A stretch of 10,463 nucleotides of DNA from the NCBI GenBank assembly GCA_002405445.1, contig DHLV01000097.1, positions 1-10,463 of the forward strand. Direction: 5' to 3'. Shown one piece after another: positions 1 through 8,031 of the stretch (position 1 is its first letter; each line of letters begins with the position of its first letter). Both the position numbers and the translations under genes were made by a program. Under the pieces are notes generated by a model that worked only from the letters and a program-made list of their open reading frames with translations, was not told the origin of the DNA and made no database searches. The stretch is from Flammeovirgaceae bacterium UBA4659. GTDB lineage: Bacteria > Bacteroidota > Bacteroidia > Cytophagales > Cyclobacteriaceae.

Positions 1-127
1 ATGTAGTTTATCGGGGGCTTACATAGGAAGAGAAAAAAGCATACTCAGTCAATAAATATTATACTAAAGTCTTCGCCTAAAAGGCTTGGGATTTTCCCCC
101 AGATACAGACATTAAAAATACTATTGG

Positions 128-1207
128 TCAAAATGCTTCCCCAACACCTATATACAGGAATCCACTTTCTGATGATAAGCCGTAGTCAATTCGGAAATTG
201 AATCGTTCCTTCTTGGACAACGTATACCTGAGACCTCCACCTCCGGCAATCTGCATATTTGAAAAACTGAATGAGTTTAATTTTGGGGCGACACCGCCAA
301 TTGATGAGAAGGCTACCAGACCGACACGTTTATACAACGGTATTCGATATTCCAATTGTGCAGCCACAAATTGTTTATCCCGGAATCGGCCATTGTAGAA
401 ACCGCGTTTTATGTTTTCACCACCTAGCATATTGTATTCGGAAAAAGGAACTTGTTGGAAGTTAAAGCTGCCCACACCGTGAAGCGCCAACACGTGCCTT
501 TTAGTGAATGTTGGTAAAAAATGGGCGACTTCGAGGTTGGCTGCTGGATGGTTGAAGCTCCCGCCCAGCCATCTGCTATTCGCTGTAATTGAGGCGCTAA
601 TTAGACTGCCTTCGTAAGTGTTTACAATGTTATCTCTGCTGTCTAGTAAATAAGTTAATGTAATACCGCTTGAAATTGAATTTTTGAAACCTAGCACATT
701 GTCCTGCTCCAAAAAACCATTCTGAATATATTTTTGTGTTTTCCAAAAATGGTACCGATAGCCTATTCCAAAATAGCTCTTGCCTTTCATCTTCAAGAAA
801 AAGTTGTTATCGAGCAACAGCTGTTTAAACGTAAAGGCCTCAAATTGATTGTCTGCCTCTGGCCCTATCCCATAATAGTTTAACTCAAACTCAAACAGTT
901 CGTTAGTTCCACGCATCATATACTTCTCACTGTTCAAAAACAAATTATGTTCGATGCCAAGATAGATTTGATTAAGCTGAGTTTTTAGAACTTCAATGTT
1001 TGCATTACTTGTGCGTGAAACAGAATCTGATTTTCGCAATTTGAATAATCCCGTAACATTACCACCGTAGAAAAAACCAGTTTCAGGACTGGCACCTATG
1101 TTGGGTATGGGTACCACTTGCAGTGTTTTTTGTCCAATTGTGTCTTTATTATTAGCAAGCCCCAAGTTTATAGCAAGTATTGCCTGCAAGGTTAGAAAAT
1201 ACTTCAT
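128..1207 (-). CDS. POTRA-less BamA/TamA-type (Omp85) outer membrane barrel protein
   Basis: This is probably a beta-barrel protein of the outer membrane in the bacterial surface antigen (Omp85) family. I chose the ATG at 1207 (359 residues) because it opens directly on a signal peptide (MKYFLTLQAILAINLGLA, cleavage near residue 18); the frame extends upstream only to a TTG at 1222. After the signal there is room for only a short linker before alternating barrel strands, so no POTRA domains are present. Omp85 marks are SRDN (190-193), GGENIKRGF with the RGF of loop 6 (262-270) and GRFRD (273-277), then a glycine-rich strand (GGGGLRY, 322-328). The chain ends in Phe, as expected for recognition by the BAM machinery. 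BamA itself carries five POTRAs, so this is not the essential insertase; short paralogues occur in Bacteroidota and their role is unknown. It lies downstream of secDF on the same strand but beyond a terminator, in AT-richer DNA. No TAnnTTTG box is seen upstream. Confidence 0.82.
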   Translation of the reverse strand: MKYFLTLQAILAINLGLANNKDTIGQKTLQVVPIPNIGASPETGFFYGGNVTGLFKLRKSDSVSRTSNANIEVLKTQLNQIYLGIEHNLFLNSEKYMMRGTNELFEFELNYYGIGPEADNQFEAFTFKQLLLDNNFFLKMKGKSYFGIGYRYHFWKTQKYIQNGFLEQDNVLGFKNSISSGITLTYLLDSRDNIVNTYEGSLISASITANSRWLGGSFNHPAANLEVAHFLPTFTKRHVLALHGVGSFNFQQVPFSEYNMLGGENIKRGFYNGRFRDKQFVAAQLEYRIPLYKRVGLVAFSSIGGVAPKLNSFSFSNMQIAGGGGLRYTLSKKERFNFRIDYGLSSESGFLYIGVGEAF

Positions 1208-1253
1208 GCAACCAAGACGCAATTCCAGACATGGAGGTTTTTATATTATTGTA

Positions 1254-1274
1254 TTTCTAATGTTTTTCTAATGT
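1254..1274. repeat. Two tandem copies of TTTCTAATGT, 11-base period
   Basis: The ten-base unit TTTCTAATGT occurs at 1254-1263 and again at 1265-1274, so the period is 11 bases, about one helical turn. It lies 47 bases upstream of the barrel-protein start at 1207, where a promoter or operator would be expected. The sequence is AT-rich, so chance or slippage is possible. Binding by a regulator is only an inference. Confidence 0.5.
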
Positions 1275-1365
1275 AATAAAAAACAAGTCGTAGCAATGCC
1301 CAGCTCGATAGTTAATTTATTGAGGACATTGGCTATTTGAGTTTCTTATTGATTTTGGGAGAACT

Positions 1366-1436
1366 TTTAAAGAGGGTTTGGTAAACAGAATAAAACTTTA
1401 GTAATGACTAAATACTGTTTTACCAAACCCTTTAAA
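1366..1436 (-). terminator. Hairpin terminator downstream of secDF
   Basis: A long imperfect inverted repeat begins three bases after the secDF stop codon in the direction of transcription. On the plus strand 1374-1388 pairs with 1415-1430 (one bulged T), and 1366-1371 (TTTAAA) pairs with 1431-1436 beyond a two-base bulge. A further six pairs sit inside (1397-1402 with 1407-1412, loop AATG). Read on the minus strand, the stem is followed by CTCTTTAAAAG, so the U-run is short. Position and stem strength favour a terminator for secDF that separates it from the barrel gene; an RNA-stabilising 3' hairpin is the alternative. Confidence 0.6.
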
Positions 1437-1438
1437 TG

Positions 1439-4400
1439 CTAAGCTTTAGCCGGTTTCAATTCTGGCTTTGCTTCTTCGTTCTTATCAAAGTCGAGAACGA
1501 TTGGCGCAGCAATAAAAATAGATGAGTAAGTACCAATCATAATACCGATGAAAAGTGCGAATGAAAATCCGCGCAATACTTCGCCACCAAAGAACAACAA
1601 CACCACAACCACAATCAATGTTGTTCCTGACGTAATAAGCGTTCGGCTCAGCGTGCTATTGATCGCATCGTTAAAAATCTGCTTGCGATCGTGCGATGAA
1701 CCGAAGTTGATAAACTCACGGATACGGTCAAAGATAATTACCGTGTCGTTGATCGAGTAACCAATTACGGTCAATACCGCTGCTACAAACACTTGGTCAA
1801 TTTCAAAAGAAATACCAATCGCACGGCAAATACCGAAAGTAGCAAATACAAATAACGAATCGTGGATCAACGCAACAATCGCACCTGTGCTGTATTGCCA
1901 TTTTCTAAAGCGAACTAGGATATATAAGAAAATTGCGATAATCGAATACAAGCCTGCTTCAAAAGCCGAATCTTTGATGTCATCTGCAATGGTAGCGCCA
2001 ACTTTCGAGGAAGAAGAGATTGCAAAGTGTTTGTCATCCACAGTGGCGTCATTTTCAGCATACTCGAGCCCGCTGAATTTTTTCACACCTTCAATCAAGG
2101 CAGCGCGCACTTTATCGTCAGCTGCGTCCGATTCGTCATCGATCAGGTAAGAAGTGGTCACCTTCATTACACGGTCGCTGTCAAAGTTCTTTACTTCAGT
2201 GCTTGAGTTTTGGAAACTTTGCGCAAGTGAAACCCTCATGTCAGTCGCTACTACTGGCTTGTTGAAAGTCACCTTGTATGAACGGCCGCCTTTGAAGTCT
2301 ACACCTAAGTTCAACCCTTGTATCGCAATCAATACAAATCCAATTATAATTACCGTGCTTGAGAAAATGTAGGCGATTTTGCGGTTACCGATAAAGTTGA
2401 AGTGCTTGCGCTCGCGCACACCACTGGCCAATCCGGTTTCAAAACTGATTTTCGATTCTTCGCCTTTGCGGGTCATCCACTCGATGATGACACGCGAAAT
2501 GTAAACTGCTGAGAAGAATGAAGTGGCGATACCGATCATCAACACCACGGCAAATCCCCTCAATGGCCCTTGTCCAAAAATAAACAAGAACATTGCAGTC
2601 AAAAATGTGGTGATGTTAGAGTCGAAGATGGATGAGAACGCGCGTTCATACCCTTTGCGGATGGCATCAAGGAGTTTGCGGCCCTGTCGTTTTTCTTCTT
2701 TGATGCGTTCATAGATCAATACGTTTGCATCTACCGCCATACCCATGGTGAGCACAATACCGGCAATACCCGGCAATGTGAGTGCAGCACCAATGGTGGG
2801 CTGTGCCAGGATACCCAAAATGAAGAAGATGTTGAACAACAACGCGAGATTGGCCACCCACCCACCCCTCGAGTAATAAGCAACCATGAAGATGACTACG
2901 ATGGCCAAACCGCAAGCCATGGAGATGAAACCTTGGTTCTGCGCTACTTTACCCAGTGATGCACCCACGATGGCGCTCTCTACAATACGGGTGGGCGCTG
3001 GTAATGAGCCGGCTTTCAAGACGTTGGCCAAATCTTTTGCTTCATCGGGTGTAAAGTTTCCGCTGATTTGCGAGTTGCCGTTTGGAATTTCACCGTTTAC
3101 GCTGGGTGAAGTGTACACATAATTATCCAATACAATGGCAATTCTTCCGCGTGGCGATTTGGCGGAAGCTGCAGCCGTTACCTTCGCCCATACTTTTGAC
3201 CCGGCTGCATTCATGGTCATGCTTACGGCAGGGCGGCCAAATTCATCGCTGGCCAAACGAGCATCGTTGATTACTTCGCCACTGAGCAAGGGCTTACCGC
3301 TTCTGGTGGCTGTCAAAAAGTTCAGTTGCAACAACTCGGCACCCTGCACCAGTTGATTGTCGGCTTTTACATCCCACCGCGCAAACATATTTCGGGGAAG
3401 AAGCGCTTTGATGTCTTCGCGTCTGAGTATTTGATTGATCGTGGCGGTGTCTTTGAGGTCGTAGCTGAATCGCATGGGCGGGTTGCTCAACGCAAAAAGC
3501 GGAGAGACGGTAGCTGCGCGCAACGAATCCAGTTTGTTGGTGCCCGTGCTGTCTACTTTACTCAATGCCTGCTCCAGAGCAGATTTGGTGGTGTCGGTTT
3601 TTGCCGCAGGCTGATCTGGTGTGGTGGCGCTGGTCGCCTCGGCTGCTCTCTTCTCGCTTTGTTCTTTGGTCAACTTTTGGTTGATGGCAGTGAGGGCTGC
3701 TCCCAGTTGCATATCCATGCTGGGCTCTACCACCTCCCAAAACTCCAACCGGGCTGCACTCTGCAACAGCTTGCGAACACGCTGCGGGTTGTCTGCACCC
3801 GGTATTTCAATTTGGATGCGTTTGGTGCCTTGCAAGCGCTGGATATTGGGTTGCGAGGTTCCAAACTGGGCAATGCGTGTTTTTAAAATCGTGAATGAAC
3901 GTTCGATGGCATTCTCAATTTCTTCATCTAAAAACTTCAACACCTGCTCATCTGCATCCGTAATTTTTACGCGCTCTTTGTTGGAAGTCGAAGCAAACAA
4001 GGGTGCCAGCGTGGCATTGGGTTTTGCCTCCCTGTAGGCGTTGTAGAACAGGCGGCTGTAGCTGTCTGTGCTTTTCTTTTCCATTTCATTGGCTTTTTGC
4101 AGCGCGGCAATGAAAGCCGGATCCTGGTTGTTGTCGCTCAGCCCTCTGATGATATCGGCAGGGGAAATCTCCAACACCACGTGCATACCGCCCTGCAAGT
4201 CGAGGCCAAGGTTAAGTTCTGATTCTTTGATTTGCTTGTAGGTGTATTCTGCCCCGAATAGGTTAAGCACCGGCTTGTTCCAGAGTGAATCAAGGTAACG
4301 CTGTTTTTTTACCAAATCAACACCGCTGTTGCCGGTAGCAAACTTGATGGCATCTTCGCGTATGCCACGCGAAATAAATGTGAACGACAAGTAGTACAAA

Positions 4401-4453
4401 CACAGCAACGTGATGAGGATGGTAAGTACTACAACTACTCCTTTGTTTTTCAT
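1439..4453 (-). CDS. secDF: Protein translocase subunit SecDF (SecD-SecF fusion)
   Basis: This inner membrane protein assists SecYEG, using the proton motive force to pull exported proteins across on the periplasmic side. Length is 1004 residues, and the two halves are fused as is usual in Bacteroidota. The SecD half has a first membrane segment at about 5-27, the motif LGLDLQGGMHVVLE (82-95), a large periplasmic P1 domain (about 100-490), and a five-helix membrane block with GMAVDANVLIYERIKEE (571-587), whose D575 matches the conserved aspartate of proton transport. The SecF half has its first segment at about 693-711, LGVDFKGG (716-723), a short periplasmic domain, and a second membrane block (about 830-990) with GYSINDTVIIFDRIRE (898-913) including D903. 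Residues about 255-310 are an Ala/Thr/Lys-rich stretch inside P1, probably a flexible insertion. The ATG at 4453 has no clear Shine-Dalgarno sequence. The 112-residue gene lies 100 bases upstream on the same strand, so co-transcription is likely. No frame break is seen. Confidence 0.97.
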   Translation of the reverse strand: MKNKGVVVVLTILITLLCLYYLSFTFISRGIREDAIKFATGNSGVDLVKKQRYLDSLWNKPVLNLFGAEYTYKQIKESELNLGLDLQGGMHVVLEISPADIIRGLSDNNQDPAFIAALQKANEMEKKSTDSYSRLFYNAYREAKPNATLAPLFASTSNKERVKITDADEQVLKFLDEEIENAIERSFTILKTRIAQFGTSQPNIQRLQGTKRIQIEIPGADNPQRVRKLLQSAARLEFWEVVEPSMDMQLGAALTAINQKLTKEQSEKRAAEATSATTPDQPAAKTDTTKSALEQALSKVDSTGTNKLDSLRAATVSPLFALSNPPMRFSYDLKDTATINQILRREDIKALLPRNMFARWDVKADNQLVQGAELLQLNFLTATRSGKPLLSGEVINDARLASDEFGRPAVSMTMNAAGSKVWAKVTAAASAKSPRGRIAIVLDNYVYTSPSVNGEIPNGNSQISGNFTPDEAKDLANVLKAGSLPAPTRIVESAIVGASLGKVAQNQGFISMACGLAIVVIFMVAYYSRGGWVANLALLFNIFFILGILAQPTIGAALTLPGIAGIVLTMGMAVDANVLIYERIKEEKRQGRKLLDAIRKGYERAFSSIFDSNITTFLTAMFLFIFGQGPLRGFAVVLMIGIATSFFSAVYISRVIIEWMTRKGEESKISFETGLASGVRERKHFNFIGNRKIAYIFSSTVIIIGFVLIAIQGLNLGVDFKGGRSYKVTFNKPVVATDMRVSLAQSFQNSSTEVKNFDSDRVMKVTTSYLIDDESDAADDKVRAALIEGVKKFSGLEYAENDATVDDKHFAISSSSKVGATIADDIKDSAFEAGLYSIIAIFLYILVRFRKWQYSTGAIVALIHDSLFVFATFGICRAIGISFEIDQVFVAAVLTVIGYSINDTVIIFDRIREFINFGSSHDRKQIFNDAINSTLSRTLITSGTTLIVVVVLLFFGGEVLRGFSFALFIGIMIGTYSSIFIAAPIVLDFDKNEEAKPELKPAKA

Positions 4454-4553
4454 AATTGAGGGAAAATAAAAAAGATAAAATAGATGAGGGTAAAGTAATG
4501 ACGGCCTGACAGCCCATTAGAGGGGGCAGGAAATAGAAAATACGAAATGGTGA

Positions 4554-4892
4554 TTAGGGCGCGTTGGGAGAAATAAAAGCCCTGAATAGCGTTTTGAAAA
4601 ACTGAATGGTGGTTTTGTGCACTACCTGCGCTATTTTTTCTGGCTTGGCCACGGGGGCTATATCGTCCATCACCCCAGGGGTGCCTTCCTGCACAGCAAC
4701 ACCGTTGGTGGTGTTGGCTAAATCAGATGGCACACTCACCACCGTTTTGCCGGTGCTGGCGGATTGCTCCGTAGCAGCTCCTTTTTTCAGGGTGATGTGG
4801 GTAGGCTGATAAAAAGTTTGGGTGAGCACAATCACCGCAACGGCCAATATGCCCACAACCATCGAAATACGCCTTTTTAACTCTATGCCCAT
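4554..4892 (-). CDS. Small single-pass membrane protein of unknown function upstream of secDF
   Basis: I do not recognise a named family for this 112-residue protein. The N-terminus is short and basic (MGIELKRR), followed by one hydrophobic segment (about 9-25), which predicts N-in, C-out topology with about 85 residues in the periplasm. Residues about 38-80 are rich in Ala, Ser, Thr, Val and Gly and look like an unstructured linker. The C-terminal part (about 84-107) is basic and amphipathic, containing KIAQVVHKTTIQFFKTLFRAF, and could form a helix that contacts membrane or a partner. The reading frame looks real: it has an ATG, a promoter of the Bacteroidota type 14 bases upstream, and a coherent topology. 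It is the first gene of a likely transcript with secDF, 100 bases apart, which suggests but does not show a link with protein export. It could instead be a lineage-specific envelope protein that merely shares the promoter. Confidence 0.75.
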   Translation of the reverse strand: MGIELKRRISMVVGILAVAVIVLTQTFYQPTHITLKKGAATEQSASTGKTVVSVPSDLANTTNGVAVQEGTPGVMDDIAPVAKPEKIAQVVHKTTIQFFKTLFRAFISPNAP

Positions 4893-4906
4893 TTTTATTC
4901 AGTTCG

Positions 4907-4936
4907 CAAAAGTATGAAATACTGGATAATTCCCAA
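4907..4936 (-). promoter_or_regulatory. Bacteroidota-type promoter for the 112-residue gene and secDF
   Basis: On the minus strand TACTTTTG (4914 down to 4907) fits the Bacteroidota -7 consensus TAnnTTTG exactly. A TTG (4936 to 4934) lies 19 bases upstream, the usual distance for the -33 element. Only 14 bases separate the box from the ATG at 4892, so the predicted leader is about ten bases, with no Shine-Dalgarno sequence. A perfect inverted repeat (AGTAT-GAA-ATACT, 4911-4923) overlaps the -7 box. Confidence 0.7.
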
Positions 4937-5054
4937 ACTGTGTTTTTGAAGCCATCAGTCGCAAAAAGGCCGTCATCATTACGGGCGCGGGCATAAAAAT
5001 TTTGCTGGCTTCATGCATTATCCTGCCAAGGGACCAGAACTGCTTTTATTTCGC

Positions 5055-5062
5055 TATTTTCG
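5055..5062 (+). promoter_or_regulatory. Possible -7 box for the DUF2723 gene
   Basis: TATTTTCG differs from TAnnTTTG at one base and lies 17 bases before the ATG at 5080, a spacing like that of the other promoters here. No TTG is found at the expected -33 distance, so the assignment rests on the box and its position alone. Confidence 0.4.
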
Positions 5063-5079
5063 CCCCTTCATTTCCAATT

Positions 5080-8031
5080 ATGAAGTTTCAAAAGATAAAC
5101 AACATTACCGGTTGGGCCATGTTTGCGGTGGCCCTGATGACCTATTGGCTCACGATGGAGGAAACCGCCAGTTATTGGGACTGCGGTGAATTCATTGCGG
5201 TATCGTACAAGTTGCAAGTGCCGCACCCCCCTGGCGCACCGCTGTTTTTGCTGCTGGGGCGAATGTTTTCGTTCCTAGCGCTTGGCGATGTAACGCAGGT
5301 GGCTTACTGGATCAACTTCATGAGCGTGCTGGCCAGCGCCTTCACCATTCTGTTTTTGTTTTGGACCATCGTGCTATTTGGCCGCAAAATGATAGGCAAC
5401 CCGGCTGAAAGGGAACTCACCGAAAACCAAATCTGGATGCTGATGGGTGCCGGTGCCGTGGGCGCCCTGGCCTACACTTTCTCTGATTCGTTTTGGTTCA
5501 GTGCGGTAGAAGCTGAGGTGTATGCGATGTCGTCATTTTTTACCGCCTTTGTGGTGTGGGGCGTGTTGAAGTGGGATGTGATTGAAGACGAAAGCAAAGC
5601 CAACAGATGGTTGTTGCTGGTAACGTATATGATGGGCCTCTCCATTGGTGTGCACATGCTGAATCTGGTAACGGTGCCGGCTTTGGGGTTGATCTACTAT
5701 TTCAAAAAATTCAAGCCCACTTTTTGGGGCATCGTGTGGGCTTTGTTGCTCAGCGTGTTCATCGTGTTGTTGATCAACGATTTCATTGTGCCCGGGTTGC
5801 CATCGCTGGCCGGTGTATTTGAGCTCTCGTTTGTCAACACCTTCGGCCTCTTCTTCGGCTCGGGCGCACTATTCTTCACGCTGTTGCTTGTTGCACTGTT
5901 GGCATTAGCCATCCGCTTCACGCAACAAAAGGGCTATGTGGTTTGGAATACGTTTGTGTTGGCGATCACTTTCATACTGATCGGCTACGCATCATATACA
6001 ACGATTTTGATTCGCTCTGATTACGACACACTCATCAACGAAAACGCCCCCAAAGATGTGATGAGTTTCGTGCGCTACCTGAAGCGGGAGCAATATGGCA
6101 GCCGCCCGTTGGCCTATGGCGCCTACTTTACCGCGCAGGTAGTTGATTACAAAGAGACGGAAACAGTATGGACAAAAGGTAAAGACCGCTACGAAGCTAC
6201 CGACAAGAAGATCGAATACGTGTATGACCCCGGGCAGATGACCATCCTGCCGCGCATGTGGTATCCGGAAGGCAAAGACGCGTATGAGAGTATCATGGGT
6301 TTGCGGGAGGGGCAGAAGCCAACCTTCGCGCAGAATCTCGCCTACATGTTTAAGCACCAGATCGGCTGGATGTATGGCCGTTACTTTATGTGGAATTTTG
6401 TGGGTCGCGAAAGCGATGAGCAAGGTGCCGATTGGTTGAGCCCGCTGGATTCGTTTAAGCAAGTGCCGCCCCAACTGGCGGAAAACAAAGGACGCAACAA
6501 CTTTTTTATGATCCCATTCATTTTGGGGTTGGTGGGCATGTTCTTCCAGCTTAACAAAGACACGCAAAACTTTTCGGTGGTGGCGCTGTTGTTTGTGATG
6601 TTGGGCGTAGCCATTGTTGTTTACCTTAACTCGCCACCTACCGAGCCGCGCGAGCGCGATTACATCTATGCCGGCAGCTACTATGCATACGCCATGTGGA
6701 TCGGTCTGGCAGTAATTGGTCTGACGGAAATTTTCCAGAATATCTTCAAAAAAGGAAAGACAGCCGTTATCATTGCTACCCTGCTTGGGCTTTCAGCTCC
6801 TGCGCTGATGGCAAAAGACGGTTGGGACGATCATAACCGCTCAGATCGCTTTTTCTCGGTTGACTCTGCCACCAACTATTTGGATTCATGTGCGCCCAAC
6901 GCCATCATTTTCACCGGTGGTGATAACGATACTTTCCCGTTGTGGTATGCTCAGGAAACCGAGAACTACCGCGATGACCTGCGCGTAATCGTATTGAGCT
7001 ACTACAACACAGACTGGTACATCGATCAAACGATGCGCAAAGCCTACCAATCGGAGCCCTTTAAATATTCACTGTCGCTCAAACAATACCAGCAGGGCGG
7101 CCCGAACGATTATCTGCCATTTGCCGATTTTAAAATTCCAAGCATTGATGCCAGACAGTACATTGAGTTGCTTGCCAAAGATGACAAGCGCCTGAGAGAT
7201 GGCGGACGCAACCTCTTACCAAGTCGTGTGTTTACACTTGATGTTGACAGGCAGGCAGTGCTGGCAAAAGGTATCATTCCGGCAGGCATGGACAGTTTGG
7301 TGGTTGATCAAATGCAAATCCGAATGACGAAAGGCGGCCTCGAGAAGAAAGACCTCGCTTTGCTCGACTTGCTGGTGACCAACAACTGGGAGCGCCCCAT
7401 CTATTTGAACCACACATCGCTGGCACAAATGAATTTTGATTTGAGCCCGTATGCCGTGCAAGAGGGTAACGCATATCGGATTTTGCCGGTGCGCAACCCG
7501 CGCCAAGACCGCGATTACCTGGTAAATACCGAGCGCAGCTTGGATATCATGCTCAACAAGTTCCGATACCGCGGCCTCGATAACCCGAACATTTATTACA
7601 CCGAAGACTACCGCGGGTTTGTGGTCAATCACCGAAGTTCCTTCAATGCATTGGCACAAGCCTTGATTGATGAAGGCAAAATGGAAAAGGCAGATAAAGT
7701 GCTGATGTTCTCGTTGACCAAAATACCTGACAGCGTAATACCCTATGATCACACGGCTCCCGAAACCATTGACCTGCTGTTTCAGGTAGGCGAAAAAGAC
7801 AAAGCCATTGAAATAGCCAAGGTGGTGGGTGACCGTGAAATCACCATGGGCAATTACCTGATGGAAGAAGGCCGCGGCATCTCAGACATGCGCAAAAGTA
7901 TTTTTGTGTTGAATGCGCTGCAGCGCACATTGTACATGAATGGCGAAAATGATTTGGCCAAAAAATATGAGGACGCGTCACAGGCGATGATGGCGGCTCT
8001 GCAAATCAGAAGCGAGCAAGGCGACAGGTAG
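5080..8031 (+). CDS. DUF2723 family membrane protein, probable GT-C O-mannosyltransferase-like enzyme
   Basis: This 983-residue protein belongs to the DUF2723 family (relatives of protein O-mannosyltransferases; human TMEM260 has this domain and has been reported to O-mannosylate proteins). It probably transfers sugar from a lipid donor on the periplasmic side; donor and acceptor are unknown. The ATG at 5080 was chosen because it precedes the first membrane helix; the frame reaches back only to a TTG at 5002. The N-terminal DUF2723 domain carries DCGEFIAVSYKLQVPHPPGAP (34-54); D34, just after the first helix, is a candidate catalytic acid by analogy with GT-C enzymes. About ten or more membrane helices follow to about 570, with PPTEPRERDYIYAGSYYAY (519-537) near the last. 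The soluble remainder has FTGGDNDTFPLWYAQE (611-626) and ends in helical, TPR-like sequence (about 853-965). Length is normal for Bacteroidota members. It stands alone, divergent from the secDF block. Confidence 0.88.
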   Translation: MKFQKINNITGWAMFAVALMTYWLTMEETASYWDCGEFIAVSYKLQVPHPPGAPLFLLLGRMFSFLALGDVTQVAYWINFMSVLASAFTILFLFWTIVLFGRKMIGNPAERELTENQIWMLMGAGAVGALAYTFSDSFWFSAVEAEVYAMSSFFTAFVVWGVLKWDVIEDESKANRWLLLVTYMMGLSIGVHMLNLVTVPALGLIYYFKKFKPTFWGIVWALLLSVFIVLLINDFIVPGLPSLAGVFELSFVNTFGLFFGSGALFFTLLLVALLALAIRFTQQKGYVVWNTFVLAITFILIGYASYTTILIRSDYDTLINENAPKDVMSFVRYLKREQYGSRPLAYGAYFTAQVVDYKETETVWTKGKDRYEATDKKIEYVYDPGQMTILPRMWYPEGKDAYESIMGLREGQKPTFAQNLAYMFKHQIGWMYGRYFMWNFVGRESDEQGADWLSPLDSFKQVPPQLAENKGRNNFFMIPFILGLVGMFFQLNKDTQNFSVVALLFVMLGVAIVVYLNSPPTEPRERDYIYAGSYYAYAMWIGLAVIGLTEIFQNIFKKGKTAVIIATLLGLSAPALMAKDGWDDHNRSDRFFSVDSATNYLDSCAPNAIIFTGGDNDTFPLWYAQETENYRDDLRVIVLSYYNTDWYIDQTMRKAYQSEPFKYSLSLKQYQQGGPNDYLPFADFKIPSIDARQYIELLAKDDKRLRDGGRNLLPSRVFTLDVDRQAVLAKGIIPAGMDSLVVDQMQIRMTKGGLEKKDLALLDLLVTNNWERPIYLNHTSLAQMNFDLSPYAVQEGNAYRILPVRNPRQDRDYLVNTERSLDIMLNKFRYRGLDNPNIYYTEDYRGFVVNHRSSFNALAQALIDEGKMEKADKVLMFSLTKIPDSVIPYDHTAPETIDLLFQVGEKDKAIEIAKVVGDREITMGNYLMEEGRGISDMRKSIFVLNALQRTLYMNGENDLAKKYEDASQAMMAALQIRSEQGDR

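Noticed and set aside
75..103. Small hairpins GCCT-AAA-AGGC and GGGA...TCCC as a terminator of the barrel gene
   Set aside because: The stems are only four pairs each with no U-run following on the minus strand; positions 1-127 otherwise show nothing I can assign.
1208..1222. Five-codon N-terminal extension of the barrel protein (MRLGC)
   Set aside because: It begins at a TTG and would put polar residues and a cysteine ahead of a clean signal peptide; the ATG at 1207 is the better start.
3326..3886. Plus-strand open frame of 186 codons inside secDF
   Set aside because: It is antisense to the well-supported SecD half, and its composition (Cys, Gly, Arg-rich) is that of a shadow frame.
4947..5013. 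Eight-base inverted repeat TGAAGCCA / TGGCTTCA
   Set aside because: The arms are 51 bases apart; a match of this length is expected by chance fairly often in a region of this size.
5002..5079. 26-codon N-terminal extension of the DUF2723 protein
   Set aside because: It begins at a TTG, runs over the probable promoter box, and family members begin just before the first membrane helix, matching the ATG at 5080.
5992..6567. Minus-strand open frame of 191 codons inside the DUF2723 gene
   Set aside because: It is antisense to conserved coding sequence and has no domain or promoter; the same holds for the frames at 7216-7752 and 9904-10419.
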